A stretch of DNA of 64,000 nt from FEN-1219 sp963817615 (GTDB lineage Bacteria; Pseudomonadota; Gammaproteobacteria; Steroidobacterales; Rariloculaceae), in NCBI GenBank assembly GCA_963817615.1, contig CAWFPH010000002.1, positions 682,001-746,000 of the forward strand, in the 5' to 3' direction. The position numbers were made by a program, and so were the translations under genes. Of the stretch, positions 1-8,924 are shown in pieces; within the stretch, counting starts at the first letter, position 1; each line of letters begins with the position of its first letter. The notes under the pieces were generated by a model, which did no database searches, was not told where the DNA came from, and saw only the letters and a program-made list of their open reading frames with translations.

Positions 1-2
1 CA

Positions 3-1097
3 CAGTGGAACGATGCCCGCGAGCGTTTCGATTCGGCGGCGCGCAGGCTCGAGTCGGGCGACCTTCGTGGGGCACGTACACGCGCGGATGAGGCAGAAGC
101 TCTTTATCGCGACGCCGAGCTGACTGCGATCAAAGCTCAGTATCTGAGCCAGACCCGCGCCTTGCTCGCAGAGGCAGACCAACTGCGGGTACCGCGCTTG
201 GCGCCCAATACCTATGCGAAGGCAGCGGGCTTGCTGCAACAGGCGGAGCACGAGCTGAACGAAAATCGTTACGACACCGACTTGCCGCGCAGTCTCGCAC
301 AGCAAGCGAACTACGAGGCGCGACATGCGATCTACCTTGCGAAGGTGATCGGTACGATGCGCGACGAAAATCGCTCGCTCGAGGACATCATCCTGAGCTA
401 TGAAGAGCCGCTCACTCAGATCAGCGCGGCTGCCGACAAGGTTGCGCAGCTCGACAACGGCGTTGAGCCAGTTGCCAAGGATCTCGTTGCTTATATCGAA
501 GGGCTGCGCGAGCAAGCGGCGCAGACCAACGCCGACCTCGTCGACAGTCGCAAGCGAATCGGAGAGCTAGAAGACGAAGTTCGAGAACTGGATAGCAAGC
601 TCGGCGGAGTTTCGCAAGAACGCGTTGCGCTAGTTCAACGGCTGGAGGCGGAAGCAAGAATTCGCGACCAATTCGCATCGATCGAGAACCTCTTCAACCG
701 CGACGAGGCGCGAGTTTCGCGCGAAGGAAATCGAGTCCTGATCCGCCTCGTCGGGCTCACGTTCCAAAGCGGCAAGGCAGACGTCGGTCCGGAGCAACGC
801 GGACTGCTCGACAAGGTTCGCCGGGCGACGGACGTTTTCCCGAACTCGCAGATCGTGATCGAGGGACACACCGACTCGTACGGCGGCGACGAAACCAACA
901 TGGCCCTCTCTCGGCGCCGAGCGGAGTCGGTCAGCTCTTACCTCAGCGGAACGCTCGGCGTGCCGGCGGCCAGAATCAGCGCGGTCGGCTATGGTGAGAC
1001 GCAGCCGATTGCAAACAACGAGACGCCGCAAGGTCGCGAGCGCAACCGTCGAATCGACGTGATCATCGAGCCGCAGGTCGAGTCGACTCAGCAATAA
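3..1097 (+). CDS. OmpA-family outer-membrane/peptidoglycan-binding protein (5' partial)
   Basis: The reading frame is open from the first bases of the window, so the N-terminus and any signal peptide lie to the left; 364 residues are visible. The first two thirds is charged and helical, rich in Glu, Arg and Ala, and reads like a coiled-coil periplasmic spacer of the kind preceding OmpA domains in DUF4398-type proteins. The last ~110 residues are an OmpA-like peptidoglycan-binding domain: the segments IEGHTDSYGGDETNMALS and RRAESV, then GYGETQPIANN and the closing RERNRRIDV are family hallmarks. The expected role is non-covalent anchoring of the outer membrane or a lipoprotein to meso-DAP in peptidoglycan. 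The next gene is convergent, 5 bp after the stop. The domain call is firm; the specific function is not. Confidence 0.85.
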   Translation, partial: QWNDARERFDSAARRLESGDLRGARTRADEAEALYRDAELTAIKAQYLSQTRALLAEADQLRVPRLAPNTYAKAAGLLQQAEHELNENRYDTDLPRSLAQQANYEARHAIYLAKVIGTMRDENRSLEDIILSYEEPLTQISAAADKVAQLDNGVEPVAKDLVAYIEGLREQAAQTNADLVDSRKRIGELEDEVRELDSKLGGVSQERVALVQRLEAEARIRDQFASIENLFNRDEARVSREGNRVLIRLVGLTFQSGKADVGPEQRGLLDKVRRATDVFPNSQIVIEGHTDSYGGDETNMALSRRRAESVSSYLSGTLGVPAARISAVGYGETQPIANNETPQGRERNRRIDVIIEPQVESTQQ

Positions 1098-1102
1098 GAG
1101 AG

Positions 1103-1999
1103 CTAGGTGCCGGACTCGAGCCATGCGGCGATTGCCGCGGCAATCGCCGGCTGCGCCAAGTAGCCGAACGCCTCGTGCGCATTGAGGCCGCCGCTGCCGC
1201 GAAAGTGGTTGGTCACTGCGACGTGATCCTCGATCGTCTGCACGAGACCGAGCTCGAGCATCTCTCGAAAGAAGGGGCGAAGACGCGGTTGCAGCGCCGT
1301 CGTATCGCCGCGCGCCGCGAAGTTGAGCCAGCGGTCGATGTTGGTCGGATAACGTCCTACCCCTTCGGCATGAGCACCCTGCAGCGAGCGACGGATGAAA
1401 TGCGTACCGAGCGGGCTCCCGAGCGTTATGAACAATTCGATACGACCTGCCGAGGCCGACGCTGCGTGGGACAGCTCCCATAACGTATCGTACGCAATCA
1501 CCGATCCCAAGCTATGTCCGACGAGCAGGACGCGTTTCCCGGCGTGCCATGCGGACTCGAGCGCGCCCCGCAGCAATGCGCGGACTGCGCTAGCGATGCC
1601 CGCGCGGTTCTTCAGATAGCGACTCGCATCGTGCATCGTAAGCCGCGTCGCAGGACTTGCGAATAGCCGACCCAGAACCGGCACGGCGTCACCGACGACA
1701 TGCGCGAGTCGCAGCAGACGCCGCGACCAAGCGTCGATCTCTCGGAGGTCGTCCCGGGTCGGCTGTTGCCCCGACAGTAAAGCCTCGATGCCAACGCGGT
1801 CGAGCTCGACGTCAGTGCCATAAAACAAGGAAGTCCATCCGACCACTACGAATGCGTCCGTTCGCGCGAGCGGTGTGCTCGCGCCTGGACGACTCCTTTC
1901 TAGCGCAGCGGCGAGCACCCGCTGTAGCTCGGGCCCGTAAACCTCCGGCGGCGGCTTCGGCTTGAGGCCCGGAACGAAGATAATGGTCGGAACGGTCAC
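1103..1999 (-). CDS. alpha/beta hydrolase (lipase/esterase-like)
   Basis: This is a 298-residue alpha/beta-hydrolase-fold protein starting at GTG. The nucleophile elbow GHSLG is at residues 161-165, so Ser163 is the likely catalytic serine. It is preceded by the strand VLLV and followed by a helix, as the fold requires. The C-terminal NAHEAFGY segment probably supplies the catalytic histidine. There is no signal peptide, so it is likely cytoplasmic. The N-terminal IIFVPGLKPKPPPE, with its proline cluster, resembles lipase-type oxyanion-loop regions. The substrate cannot be read from the sequence. It is transcribed divergently from glyoxalase I, about 80 bp away. Confidence 0.7.
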   Translation of the reverse strand: MTVPTIIFVPGLKPKPPPEVYGPELQRVLAAALERSRPGASTPLARTDAFVVVGWTSLFYGTDVELDRVGIEALLSGQQPTRDDLREIDAWSRRLLRLAHVVGDAVPVLGRLFASPATRLTMHDASRYLKNRAGIASAVRALLRGALESAWHAGKRVLLVGHSLGSVIAYDTLWELSHAASASAGRIELFITLGSPLGTHFIRRSLQGAHAEGVGRYPTNIDRWLNFAARGDTTALQPRLRPFFREMLELGLVQTIEDHVAVTNHFRGSGGLNAHEAFGYLAQPAIAAAIAAWLESGT

Positions 2000-2078
2000 G
2001 TGGGCGGTATATGGGAGTGCTCGCGCCGCAGGGGTATAGTCCTCCTAGCCCGTGTTCCCACGACGAGGAGAATAGGTC

Positions 2079-2498
2079 GTGCGTTATCTGCACACAATGG
2101 TGCGCATTACTGATCTCGAGCAATCGCTCGATTTCTATTGCGGCAAGCTAGGTCTCAAGGAAGTCCACCGCATCGACAACGAAGCCGGACGTTTCACCCT
2201 AGTATTCGTCGCACCGGCGGGCCAAGAGGACTGCGCGATCGAGCTGACCTACAACTGGGATCCGGAGAAATACGCGGGCGGGCGCAATTTCGGCCACATC
2301 GCGTTCGAGGTCGACGATATCTACGCCACCTGCGATCGCTTGATGAGCGCCGGCGTCACGATCAACCGACCGCCTCGCGACGGGCGAATGGCGTTCGTCC
2401 GCTCACCGGACGAGATCTCGATCGAGCTGCTGCAAAAGGGCAACGCGCTGCCGAAGGCCGAACCGTGGGCGTCGATGCCTAACACGGGTGCCTGGTAA
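2079..2498 (+). CDS. gloA: lactoylglutathione lyase (glyoxalase I)
   Basis: This 139-residue protein has the usual length of bacterial GloA. It converts the methylglyoxal-glutathione hemithioacetal to S-lactoylglutathione in the cytoplasm. The metal ligands of the family are in place: His5 (MRYLHTM), a Glu in AIELTYN, a His in NFGHIAFEV and a Glu in SIELLQK, and the characteristic ELTYNW segment is present. The start is GTG, supported by a GAGGAG ribosome-binding site about 8 bases upstream. The next gene is convergent, only 3 bp after the stop. Confidence 0.93.
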   Translation: MRYLHTMVRITDLEQSLDFYCGKLGLKEVHRIDNEAGRFTLVFVAPAGQEDCAIELTYNWDPEKYAGGRNFGHIAFEVDDIYATCDRLMSAGVTINRPPRDGRMAFVRSPDEISIELLQKGNALPKAEPWASMPNTGAW

Positions 2499-2501
2499 CG
2501 T

Positions 2502-3767
2502 TCAGCCGCTCTCCCGATATACGACGCGGAAGTTCCCGGTCTCGACTTCGGAATCGTCGGAGTCCTTGAACACCATTCTGTTGCGGCCTTCGCGCTTGGC
2601 CTGATAGAGGGCCTCGTCGGCCGTCTGAATCGCACCCGCCAGGCTCCTGCTCGATGTCGCGCGTGCCAACGCGACGCCTACGCTCACGGTCACGAAGCGC
2701 TCAGCCTTGGAGCCCTCGTGCGGAATCGCCAGGTCGAGAACGTCGCGGCGAATTTGCTCGGGAAGCTCGTGAGCGTAGTCATCGGGCGGGCCGTAGAGTA
2801 CTAGCACGAATTCCTCGCCGCCGTAGCGCGCACAAAAATCGAACGGTCGCTGTGCGCATCGGGCGATACCGTGCGCTACCTTCTTGAGGCAATCGTCACC
2901 GGCTTGGTGCCCGTATAGGTCGTTGTAGATCTTAAAGTAATCGATATCGACGAAGATGATCTCGATCGCGACGTCCTCGCGACGAGATTGGCGCCACACG
3001 CGCCTGACGAAATCATCGAAGATGCGCCGATTGTAGAGGCCGGTCAGACCGTCGCGTTCCGCGAGCTCGTTCAACAGTCGAGTCTCGAGAAAATTTGTGC
3101 GCAAGGCGTGCTCGAGGTTGTAGGTCGAGATGCCGCCGATCACCGCCGCTGCCCCGAGAATCGCGCTCATATAATAGAGCTCGTTCAACGGCAGGTGCAT
3201 CACGAATCCCGTCGCCAGATTGGCGAGGATGAGAAGCGCGGCGATGCCGATCGCCGCGTTGAACAGAAGTCCCAAGAAGAGACAAGCGTAGAGGATTACG
3301 AGCACCAGGCCGGCGAGCGCATACGAGGCACCCTGCAGCGCAGCAAGGTGAGCCATGTAAGTCACCACCAACCCGACCAGCGTCACGCCGACCGCCGCTA
3401 CCTCCGTGTAATAGCGCCGAGCGGCCGGCAGAGAGATCGCGACGCCGATCACGATCAGCAGGGGGCAGAGCACGGCCAACCTCAGCGTCGTCAGCTCTCC
3501 CGCTCCCGCGGCGCCGAAGATGAGATCGATGCACGTAACAGCCAGCACGAGAATCAATGCAATCAGACCGGAAAGGCGCGCGCGCGGCAGGTTCTGAGCC
3601 ACGTAGAAGTCGCGAAAGTCCTTTTCGAGCAAGCCGCTGAATCGCAGCTTGGAGAAGCCGCGCTTGAGCTGGTCGGCGAAGGGCGACCCGAGGCCCTCCG
3701 TATCGAGTTTGGGCAACTCCATAAACACGCGTGATGCTACCGGCGACGGAAGCATGCGCTCGAACAT
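2502..3767 (-). CDS. membrane diguanylate cyclase (GGDEF domain)
   Basis: The 421-residue protein has about six predicted transmembrane helices between residues ~65 and ~213, then a cytoplasmic GGDEF domain. The active-site motif is GGEEF at 316-320, a functional variant. An intact RxxD inhibitory site (RPFD, 307-310) sits exactly five residues before it, so c-di-GMP synthesis with product inhibition is expected. The membrane part is presumably the sensor; its ligand is unknown. ATG codons at residues 5 and 16 are alternative starts, and no ribosome-binding site decides clearly between them. This is one of several c-di-GMP proteins in the window (see the GGDEF-EAL regulator and the PilZ protein). 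Confidence 0.88.
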   Translation of the reverse strand: MFERMLPSPVASRVFMELPKLDTEGLGSPFADQLKRGFSKLRFSGLLEKDFRDFYVAQNLPRARLSGLIALILVLAVTCIDLIFGAAGAGELTTLRLAVLCPLLIVIGVAISLPAARRYYTEVAAVGVTLVGLVVTYMAHLAALQGASYALAGLVLVILYACLFLGLLFNAAIGIAALLILANLATGFVMHLPLNELYYMSAILGAAAVIGGISTYNLEHALRTNFLETRLLNELAERDGLTGLYNRRIFDDFVRRVWRQSRREDVAIEIIFVDIDYFKIYNDLYGHQAGDDCLKKVAHGIARCAQRPFDFCARYGGEEFVLVLYGPPDDYAHELPEQIRRDVLDLAIPHEGSKAERFVTVSVGVALARATSSRSLAGAIQTADEALYQAKREGRNRMVFKDSDDSEVETGNFRVVYRESG

Positions 3768-3823
3768 CCGGGAAATCCCTAACGCATGTCACACTCGTGG
3801 GCGACAGCGTACCGATCCGGACA

Positions 3824-5503
3824 TTAGCGATAGAGAGGAAGCAGTGGCTCCTCGGCGTTCGCCGGACGCGCCGCGCCGCTCGCCTCGAGAACGGGCAGCA
3901 CGCCCGCCAGCCCGGTGGCGTCCCAATCCGCTTGCACCGCGCCGTAGATGTGGGCTTCGAGCTGGAGCACTTCTCGGGCAAGATCGTCGGGCAGCAGCGC
4001 CGCGAGCGCCCCGAGGCTCCGCGGAGGGGCAGCCGGCGTCTGCGCTTCGCCCCATGCCAGAAGCGCTCGACGCGCTGCATCGGGATCGTTTTGAGCGCAA
4101 GCGTTCTTGAGCTCACGAAGACAACGGCGCACTGCTTGCGGCTCAGACTTGATCGGCGCGGGTGGAAGGTCGGATGCGTCGGGCGTTTGCCGGCCGGGCA
4201 TGCCCGCAACCGCAGAGCGGTGGTTTCGGGCACGCCACCAAAGGCCCACGGTCACGACCCATGCGGCGCCCAATACGACGGCGATCAGCGGCCAAACGCT
4301 GCGCGGCCTAGGTGCTTTCGCAGCACTGGGTGTCTGAGGCTGCACGGTGGGGGTGACCGCCGGCGGTTCGCTGTTCGCCGCCACGTGCAGCGTACGCTCC
4401 GGCAGCTCCGCCACCTCCCAGCGTCCCGTCGTGACGTTCCACCATGGCAGGCGAACAGGCGCAAGCGTCACATCCCCGGACACTTGGGCAATGACTGCGA
4501 AGCTGACCGTCCGGTGAGACTTGAAGCCGTCCGAAGTCGCCTCGCGTCCAAGATCGGGCTGATCTGCATACTCACGGATTCCGGATTGCTGGGCGATCGT
4601 GAGATCGGGCAACTGTGTTTCGAGCAAACCATCCGCCTCGACAACGATCTTACGCGTGCGGGGCACGCCGACCTCGAGCTGACCGCTATCGTCGCTCCAG
4701 GTCTCCGACAGCTCGACATGCCGCGCCGGTAACCAAACTGCATCGGGCAGGGACGCCGGCGGCGGCACGGCAGGCCGCACATCCACGGCCACGGTTCCGG
4801 AACGGAAGCGCTGCACGCGCGAGAAGCCGCGGTCGGGGATCACCATTGCCTCGAACGTTGCGGGACCGATCGTGAGCGGCCCGGCTTGTTGCGGGAAGAC
4901 CGCGTAACGACGCTCATGCACGACGAAATCGCGCCCGCCCCTCTGCGTTTGATACTGCGAGTCCTCGCCGAGCTTTTCGACGATCGCTTCGCCGCCCATG
5001 ATCTGAGGCGGCGTGAGCGTGGCCCTTCCTGTGGCAACGCCCGTGAAAAGACGCAGCGTGAGCACTAGCTCGGATTGGACATATACGTTCGACGGCTGCG
5101 CTTCGAGCTCCATGAAGATGTCCGCGGGTGCGCCTGCAGCGTTCTGCTGGTGCACTACGCGTAGTGCGACCGTGTTCGTCTGGCGATCACCCACGCGCAC
5201 CGAAGGTAGCGTGAAATCGCCGGCCCCCTTCGGCATCAACTGGTACTGCCATTCGACCGTCTGAGAAGTCTGGCCATTTACGATCTGGATTTGCGAGCTG
5301 CTCGTGCTCTGCAGCACATCGAATTGCCGAGACACGGGTGCGATTTCGGGCTCCCCGCGGACCGGCCCATCCGCTCGAATCGTGTAGGTGAACGACTCAT
5401 TGTCGTGCACGGTCGAGCGATCGACGCTCGCGCGAACGGTCGCGTCTTCGGCGAACGACACGGTCGCGACCAGAGTCAGGATGAGCAGCGCAACCCTCAC
5501 CAC
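3824..5503 (-). CDS. BatD-like periplasmic protein
   Basis: This protein of about 559 residues is last in the MoxR/Bat operon. It has an N-terminal signal peptide ending near VSFAEDA, Ig-like/beta-rich repeats typical of BatD (for example SFTYTIRADG and a conserved QWQYQL-like strand), a single membrane helix near residue 420, and a cytoplasmic tail. BatD proteins partner with the membrane VWA proteins BatA and BatB at the inner membrane; Bat genes have been linked to oxygen or stress tolerance in some bacteria, though the mechanism is unsettled. Two adjacent GTG codons (5503 and 5500) could both start it. The first has a GGGAG site 8 bases away; the second makes a 4-bp GTGA overlap with the upstream stop. 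Confidence 0.85.
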   Translation of the reverse strand: MVRVALLILTLVATVSFAEDATVRASVDRSTVHDNESFTYTIRADGPVRGEPEIAPVSRQFDVLQSTSSSQIQIVNGQTSQTVEWQYQLMPKGAGDFTLPSVRVGDRQTNTVALRVVHQQNAAGAPADIFMELEAQPSNVYVQSELVLTLRLFTGVATGRATLTPPQIMGGEAIVEKLGEDSQYQTQRGGRDFVVHERRYAVFPQQAGPLTIGPATFEAMVIPDRGFSRVQRFRSGTVAVDVRPAVPPPASLPDAVWLPARHVELSETWSDDSGQLEVGVPRTRKIVVEADGLLETQLPDLTIAQQSGIREYADQPDLGREATSDGFKSHRTVSFAVIAQVSGDVTLAPVRLPWWNVTTGRWEVAELPERTLHVAANSEPPAVTPTVQPQTPSAAKAPRPRSVWPLIAVVLGAAWVVTVGLWWRARNHRSAVAGMPGRQTPDASDLPPAPIKSEPQAVRRCLRELKNACAQNDPDAARRALLAWGEAQTPAAPPRSLGALAALLPDDLAREVLQLEAHIYGAVQADWDATGLAGVLPVLEASGAARPANAEEPLLPLYR

Positions 5504-7344
5504 GGGTGCGACTCCCGACCGTCGCTGGTTACCGACTTACCGTCTTGATCGACACCGAAGCGCTGGTACTGGTAGAGGAACTTGCGGCGCAGCAAGCCGC
5601 CGGGGTCTTGCGGGATGCGTCTGAGCCACTGATCGGCCGCCTGCTCCGATGCCCACTTTTCGACGTCCTCGGCGGACAGAGCCTGCTTGCCCGGCTTACG
5701 CTCCTTTTGGTTCTGCTTATCGTCCGGGCGCTGACCGTCTTGTGCTTGCGAGGACCGACTGCCGTCGGCCTGAGATGGGTCCTCGTTCTCGTTCGATTCG
5801 GACGACTTCTTCTGACCGTCGTTTCGATCGTCTCTCGACTGGTCCCCTTCGCTGTCGCCACCTTGTTGCGGGTCGCTTGCTTGCTTATCGCCGGACGCGT
5901 CGTCGGAACCGTCCTTCTTGTCGCCGCGTTGACCATTCTGCTGGTTCTGCTGTTGTTGCTGGGATTGTTCCTTCTTGTTCTTTTCTAGGTAGTCCTTCAG
6001 AAGATCGCGGTTATAGCGGGCGTCGGCATGTTGCGGATCGAGCTCGAGCGCACGGTCGTACTCGCGTATCGCCTCCTCGGCCTTGCCCGCCTTCGCGAGC
6101 GCGTTGCCCCGGTTGTAGTGACCGTCGGCGGTATCGAGCGCCGCAAGGGTGGCGGCGCTATCGGCGAAATCGCCTGCACGATACTCCGCCGCGCCGCGCC
6201 ACGCCGGGTCTTCGAAAAGCTTTGCGGCTCGATCGGGCTGTTGCTGCTGCAGCGCCTCGTACCCGCGTTGATCGCGCCGCTGCCAAATGTCTTGCCACTC
6301 GAACGCCTCGGCACGTGGGATGGGCAACACGAGCCACAACGTCAAGACGCAGAGCCAGCCGCGCCGAAACACCAGCGCGAGGAACGGCAACAGCGCGGCG
6401 GCCAGCAGGGCGCCACGGTCGCGCCACACGTCCGCCTGATAGCGCTGCTCATCCCGCGTGTCGAGGGCAGCCGGCGTCACGGCCGGCGCCGCCAACACGG
6501 CATCGAGATCCCGATCGTCCGGCGCGAGCCGCGCAAAGCGTCCGCCTCCTGCTGCCGCGAGCCGCTGCAGTGCGCTCGGGTCGAGCCGCGGAATCACGAC
6601 TTCGCCGTGCTCGTCCGTCAGGAAACCGCCCCCCTGCTGGCCGATCGGTGCGCCCTGCTCGGTGCCGACCGCTAGCACGCTCACTCGAAAGCCCGCGCTG
6701 CGCAGATCACGCGCCGCGTCGAGGTCGGCGGATCCCACTTCGGCATCGGTGATCAGCAGCACATCGCCGCGGTTCAGCCCGGCCTGACGCAGCAGCGCCT
6801 CCGACTTGTCGAGCCCGGCTTTGAGCGAGCTGCCCTGCGTCGGCATGATCTGAGTGCTGACCGCACCGACCAGCGCGGAGATCGTACGCGTGTCCGTCGT
6901 GAGCGGCGTCACCGTGAACGCGTGGGTCGTGAACACGACGAGGGCCGTCTGACCCGCCGTGCGTCGATTCAAAAGATCGAGCAGCTTGAGCTTCGCGCGC
7001 GCAAGCCGCGTCGGCTCGACATCGCCGGCGTCCATGGAGTGAGACAGGTCCAGCGCGACTACGAGGGCCTCCTCGGAGCGAAACGCGGGGACCGGCAAGC
7101 GCTCCCAAGTCGGACCTGCCAGCGCGAGACACGCGAGCGCCCACGCGCCGAGCGCACCGACGAGAGGCCATCGGCCTTCGCGTAGAACCTGGGGCTCCGC
7201 GAGAACGTAACCGCGCAGCGCGGGATCGACGATGCTTCGCCAACCGCCGACGTCGGCGCGGCCGCGCAGCAGCTGCCAAATCAGCCATACGCCGACTGGC
7301 AAGAGTGCAAGCCACCACGGCCGCAGGAAATGAAAATCAGCCAT
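5497..7344 (-). CDS. BatB-BatC fusion: VWA domain plus TPR membrane protein
   Basis: The 615-residue protein starts at the ATG of MADFHFLRPWW, 4 bp after the batA stop and behind a G-rich ribosome-binding stretch. In order it has two N-terminal membrane helices, a von Willebrand A domain (~90-290, MIDAS motif DLSHS at 99-103), a membrane helix near 345, a TPR block (NRGNALAKAGKAEEAIREYD), a long low-complexity tract rich in Gln, Asp, Lys and Ser, and a conserved C-terminal segment (QWLRRIPQDPGGLLRRKF). BatB and BatC are separate genes in some bacteria and are joined here. It probably acts with BatA, BatD and the MoxR ATPase as an inner-membrane chaperone-like assembly. Confidence 0.85.
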   Translation of the reverse strand: MADFHFLRPWWLALLPVGVWLIWQLLRGRADVGGWRSIVDPALRGYVLAEPQVLREGRWPLVGALGAWALACLALAGPTWERLPVPAFRSEEALVVALDLSHSMDAGDVEPTRLARAKLKLLDLLNRRTAGQTALVVFTTHAFTVTPLTTDTRTISALVGAVSTQIMPTQGSSLKAGLDKSEALLRQAGLNRGDVLLITDAEVGSADLDAARDLRSAGFRVSVLAVGTEQGAPIGQQGGGFLTDEHGEVVIPRLDPSALQRLAAAGGGRFARLAPDDRDLDAVLAAPAVTPAALDTRDEQRYQADVWRDRGALLAAALLPFLALVFRRGWLCVLTLWLVLPIPRAEAFEWQDIWQRRDQRGYEALQQQQPDRAAKLFEDPAWRGAAEYRAGDFADSAATLAALDTADGHYNRGNALAKAGKAEEAIREYDRALELDPQHADARYNRDLLKDYLEKNKKEQSQQQQQNQQNGQRGDKKDGSDDASGDKQASDPQQGGDSEGDQSRDDRNDGQKKSSESNENEDPSQADGSRSSQAQDGQRPDDKQNQKERKPGKQALSAEDVEKWASEQAADQWLRRIPQDPGGLLRRKFLYQYQRFGVDQDGKSVTSDGRESHPW

Positions 7345-7348
7345 GCCG

Positions 7349-8383
7349 CTACCCCCCCCGCAGCGCCGGGAAGCGCAACACCGGCCGCCGCCACGCGGCG
7401 ACCGCAAAGCTCGCTGCCGCCGCACCGAGCGCGAGAGCGATCGCCGCCCCGAGCGGCCAGTAGAAGAGCTCCTTGATCGGTCGGAAGCCGCGCTCGTCCG
7501 ACTCTGCCGGCTCGAGCTTGTCGAGAATCGAATAGATCTCGGCGAATTCCTTGGTGTCGCGAGCTCTGAAATACTTGCCGCCGGTCTTCTGTGCGAGCGC
7601 GGTCAAAGTGGCCTCGTCGAGATCGGCCGACGGGTTGATTTGCCGCAAGCCGAACAGCGAGCGCACGGTCAAGGCGTCCGCGCCGATGCCGATCGTGTAG
7701 ATCACCACCTTGCGTTGCGCGGCAAGATCTGCAGCCTTGAGCGGCTCCACGGCTCCAGCCGTGTTCGCGCCGTCGGTCAGCAGCAACAGCACTCGCCGTC
7801 CTTGCTCGACGCCCGCGTCATCGAGCGTGCGAATCGCGAGGCCGATCGCATCTCCGATCGCGGTCTCCTTGCCCGCCAAGCCGATGGCGGCCTCGTCGAG
7901 CAAAGTGCGTACCGTGGTTCGATCGAACGTGAGCGGCGCCTGCAAGTATGCCTCGCGGCCGAACAGGATCAGGCCGATCCGATCTCCGACGCGCCGCTGG
8001 ATGAAGTCGGTCGCGACGGATTTGAGCGCGGTCAACCGATCGACCCATTGGCCGTTCAATTGAAAATCTTGCTCCTCCATGCTGCCGGACAGGTCCACTG
8101 CGAGCAGCAGGTCGCGGCCTGTCATCGGCAACGCGACCGGGTCGCCGACGAACTCGGGGCGAGCCGCGGCCAGCACCGCGAGCGTCCAGACGGCGGCGAG
8201 CACCACTAGCCGCACGTGCTTGCCTGCTGTCCGTCCACGAATCCCCGAAAGCTCGAGGAATTCGCCAGCCGCAGGGACCTTCAGGGCCGCGCCGCGATCG
8301 ACGGGCGCAGCCGGCAAGAACCGACGCACGAGCCACGGCACCGGCAACACGAAGAGCACCCACCACCAAGCGAGCGTCCACAC
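7349..8383 (-). CDS. BatA: VWA-domain membrane protein
   Basis: The 344-residue protein starts at a GTG lying 4 bases after the upstream stop; the longer upstream frame is a shadow of the preceding gene. Membrane helices are at the N-terminus (WWWVLFVLPVPWLV), near residue 65, and at the C-terminus. A VWA domain lies between them with a perfect MIDAS motif, DLSGS, at 97-101, plus the later conserved TDG-type loop (LLTDGANT). It is the metal-binding VWA subunit of the Bat assembly, anchored with its VWA domain between membrane segments. It is transcribed with moxR and the other Bat genes, with spacings of 0-5 bp. Confidence 0.87.
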   Translation of the reverse strand: MWTLAWWWVLFVLPVPWLVRRFLPAAPVDRGAALKVPAAGEFLELSGIRGRTAGKHVRLVVLAAVWTLAVLAAARPEFVGDPVALPMTGRDLLLAVDLSGSMEEQDFQLNGQWVDRLTALKSVATDFIQRRVGDRIGLILFGREAYLQAPLTFDRTTVRTLLDEAAIGLAGKETAIGDAIGLAIRTLDDAGVEQGRRVLLLLTDGANTAGAVEPLKAADLAAQRKVVIYTIGIGADALTVRSLFGLRQINPSADLDEATLTALAQKTGGKYFRARDTKEFAEIYSILDKLEPAESDERGFRPIKELFYWPLGAAIALALGAAAASFAVAAWRRPVLRFPALRGG

Positions 8384-8387
8384 CGCT

Positions 8388-8924
8388 TCAGTCCTCGATC
8401 CCAAGAGGCGTTCGGCGTCGCTGCGCCTTGAGCCAAGCCGTCGACAGCACGACGAGCTCCAGCGCCGCGGTACGCTCCACGGTGTCGGGCCGCGCATAGG
8501 GCGCTGCGAGCAGCAAGCGCCCTGAGCCCGTCGTGAAGTCGCTCCGTTGCCAACCGCTGTCGAGATATGCGAGCCAACGTTCGCCGATCAGGCCGGCGAC
8601 GCTGCCCGCAGCCGGTGCGGCCGCTCGGGTGGCCGCGCCGCGCGCCGCGGCCGTCATTGCGAAGCGGCGCAGCACGGTGGAGACGCTCTGCAGGCACCCG
8701 ACCGGCTCGGCCCCTTGCTCCAGGGCGCTGCGCACCCGCTGCAGGGTGCGAAGTGCCGCCCGCCGATGCCGGCCCCGGTAGTATGCGAGGCTCGCTAACA
8801 CGAATCCGGCGAGCACGAGCGCCGCAAGCAGCCACCAGCCGAGCGCAGGCGGCCACCAAGCAACGGCGCCCGGTAGGTGGATGTCGCGCAGCGGTAGCTG
8901 CGAAATGTCGTTGGTCGGATTCAT
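8388..8924 (-). CDS. DUF4381 membrane protein of the Bat operon
   Basis: The 178-residue protein starts at the ATG of MNPTNDISQLPLRDIHLP, which overlaps the upstream stop as ATGA. The N-terminal LPLRDIHLP...WWPPALGWW segment followed by one transmembrane helix and a basic cytoplasmic region is the DUF4381 signature. These proteins sit between the DUF58 and VWA genes in MoxR/Bat operons and have no known biochemical activity. Translational coupling with both neighbours supports a stoichiometric partner role. Confidence 0.8.
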   Translation of the reverse strand: MNPTNDISQLPLRDIHLPGAVAWWPPALGWWLLAALVLAGFVLASLAYYRGRHRRAALRTLQRVRSALEQGAEPVGCLQSVSTVLRRFAMTAAARGAATRAAAPAAGSVAGLIGERWLAYLDSGWQRSDFTTGSGRLLLAAPYARPDTVERTAALELVVLSTAWLKAQRRRTPLGIED

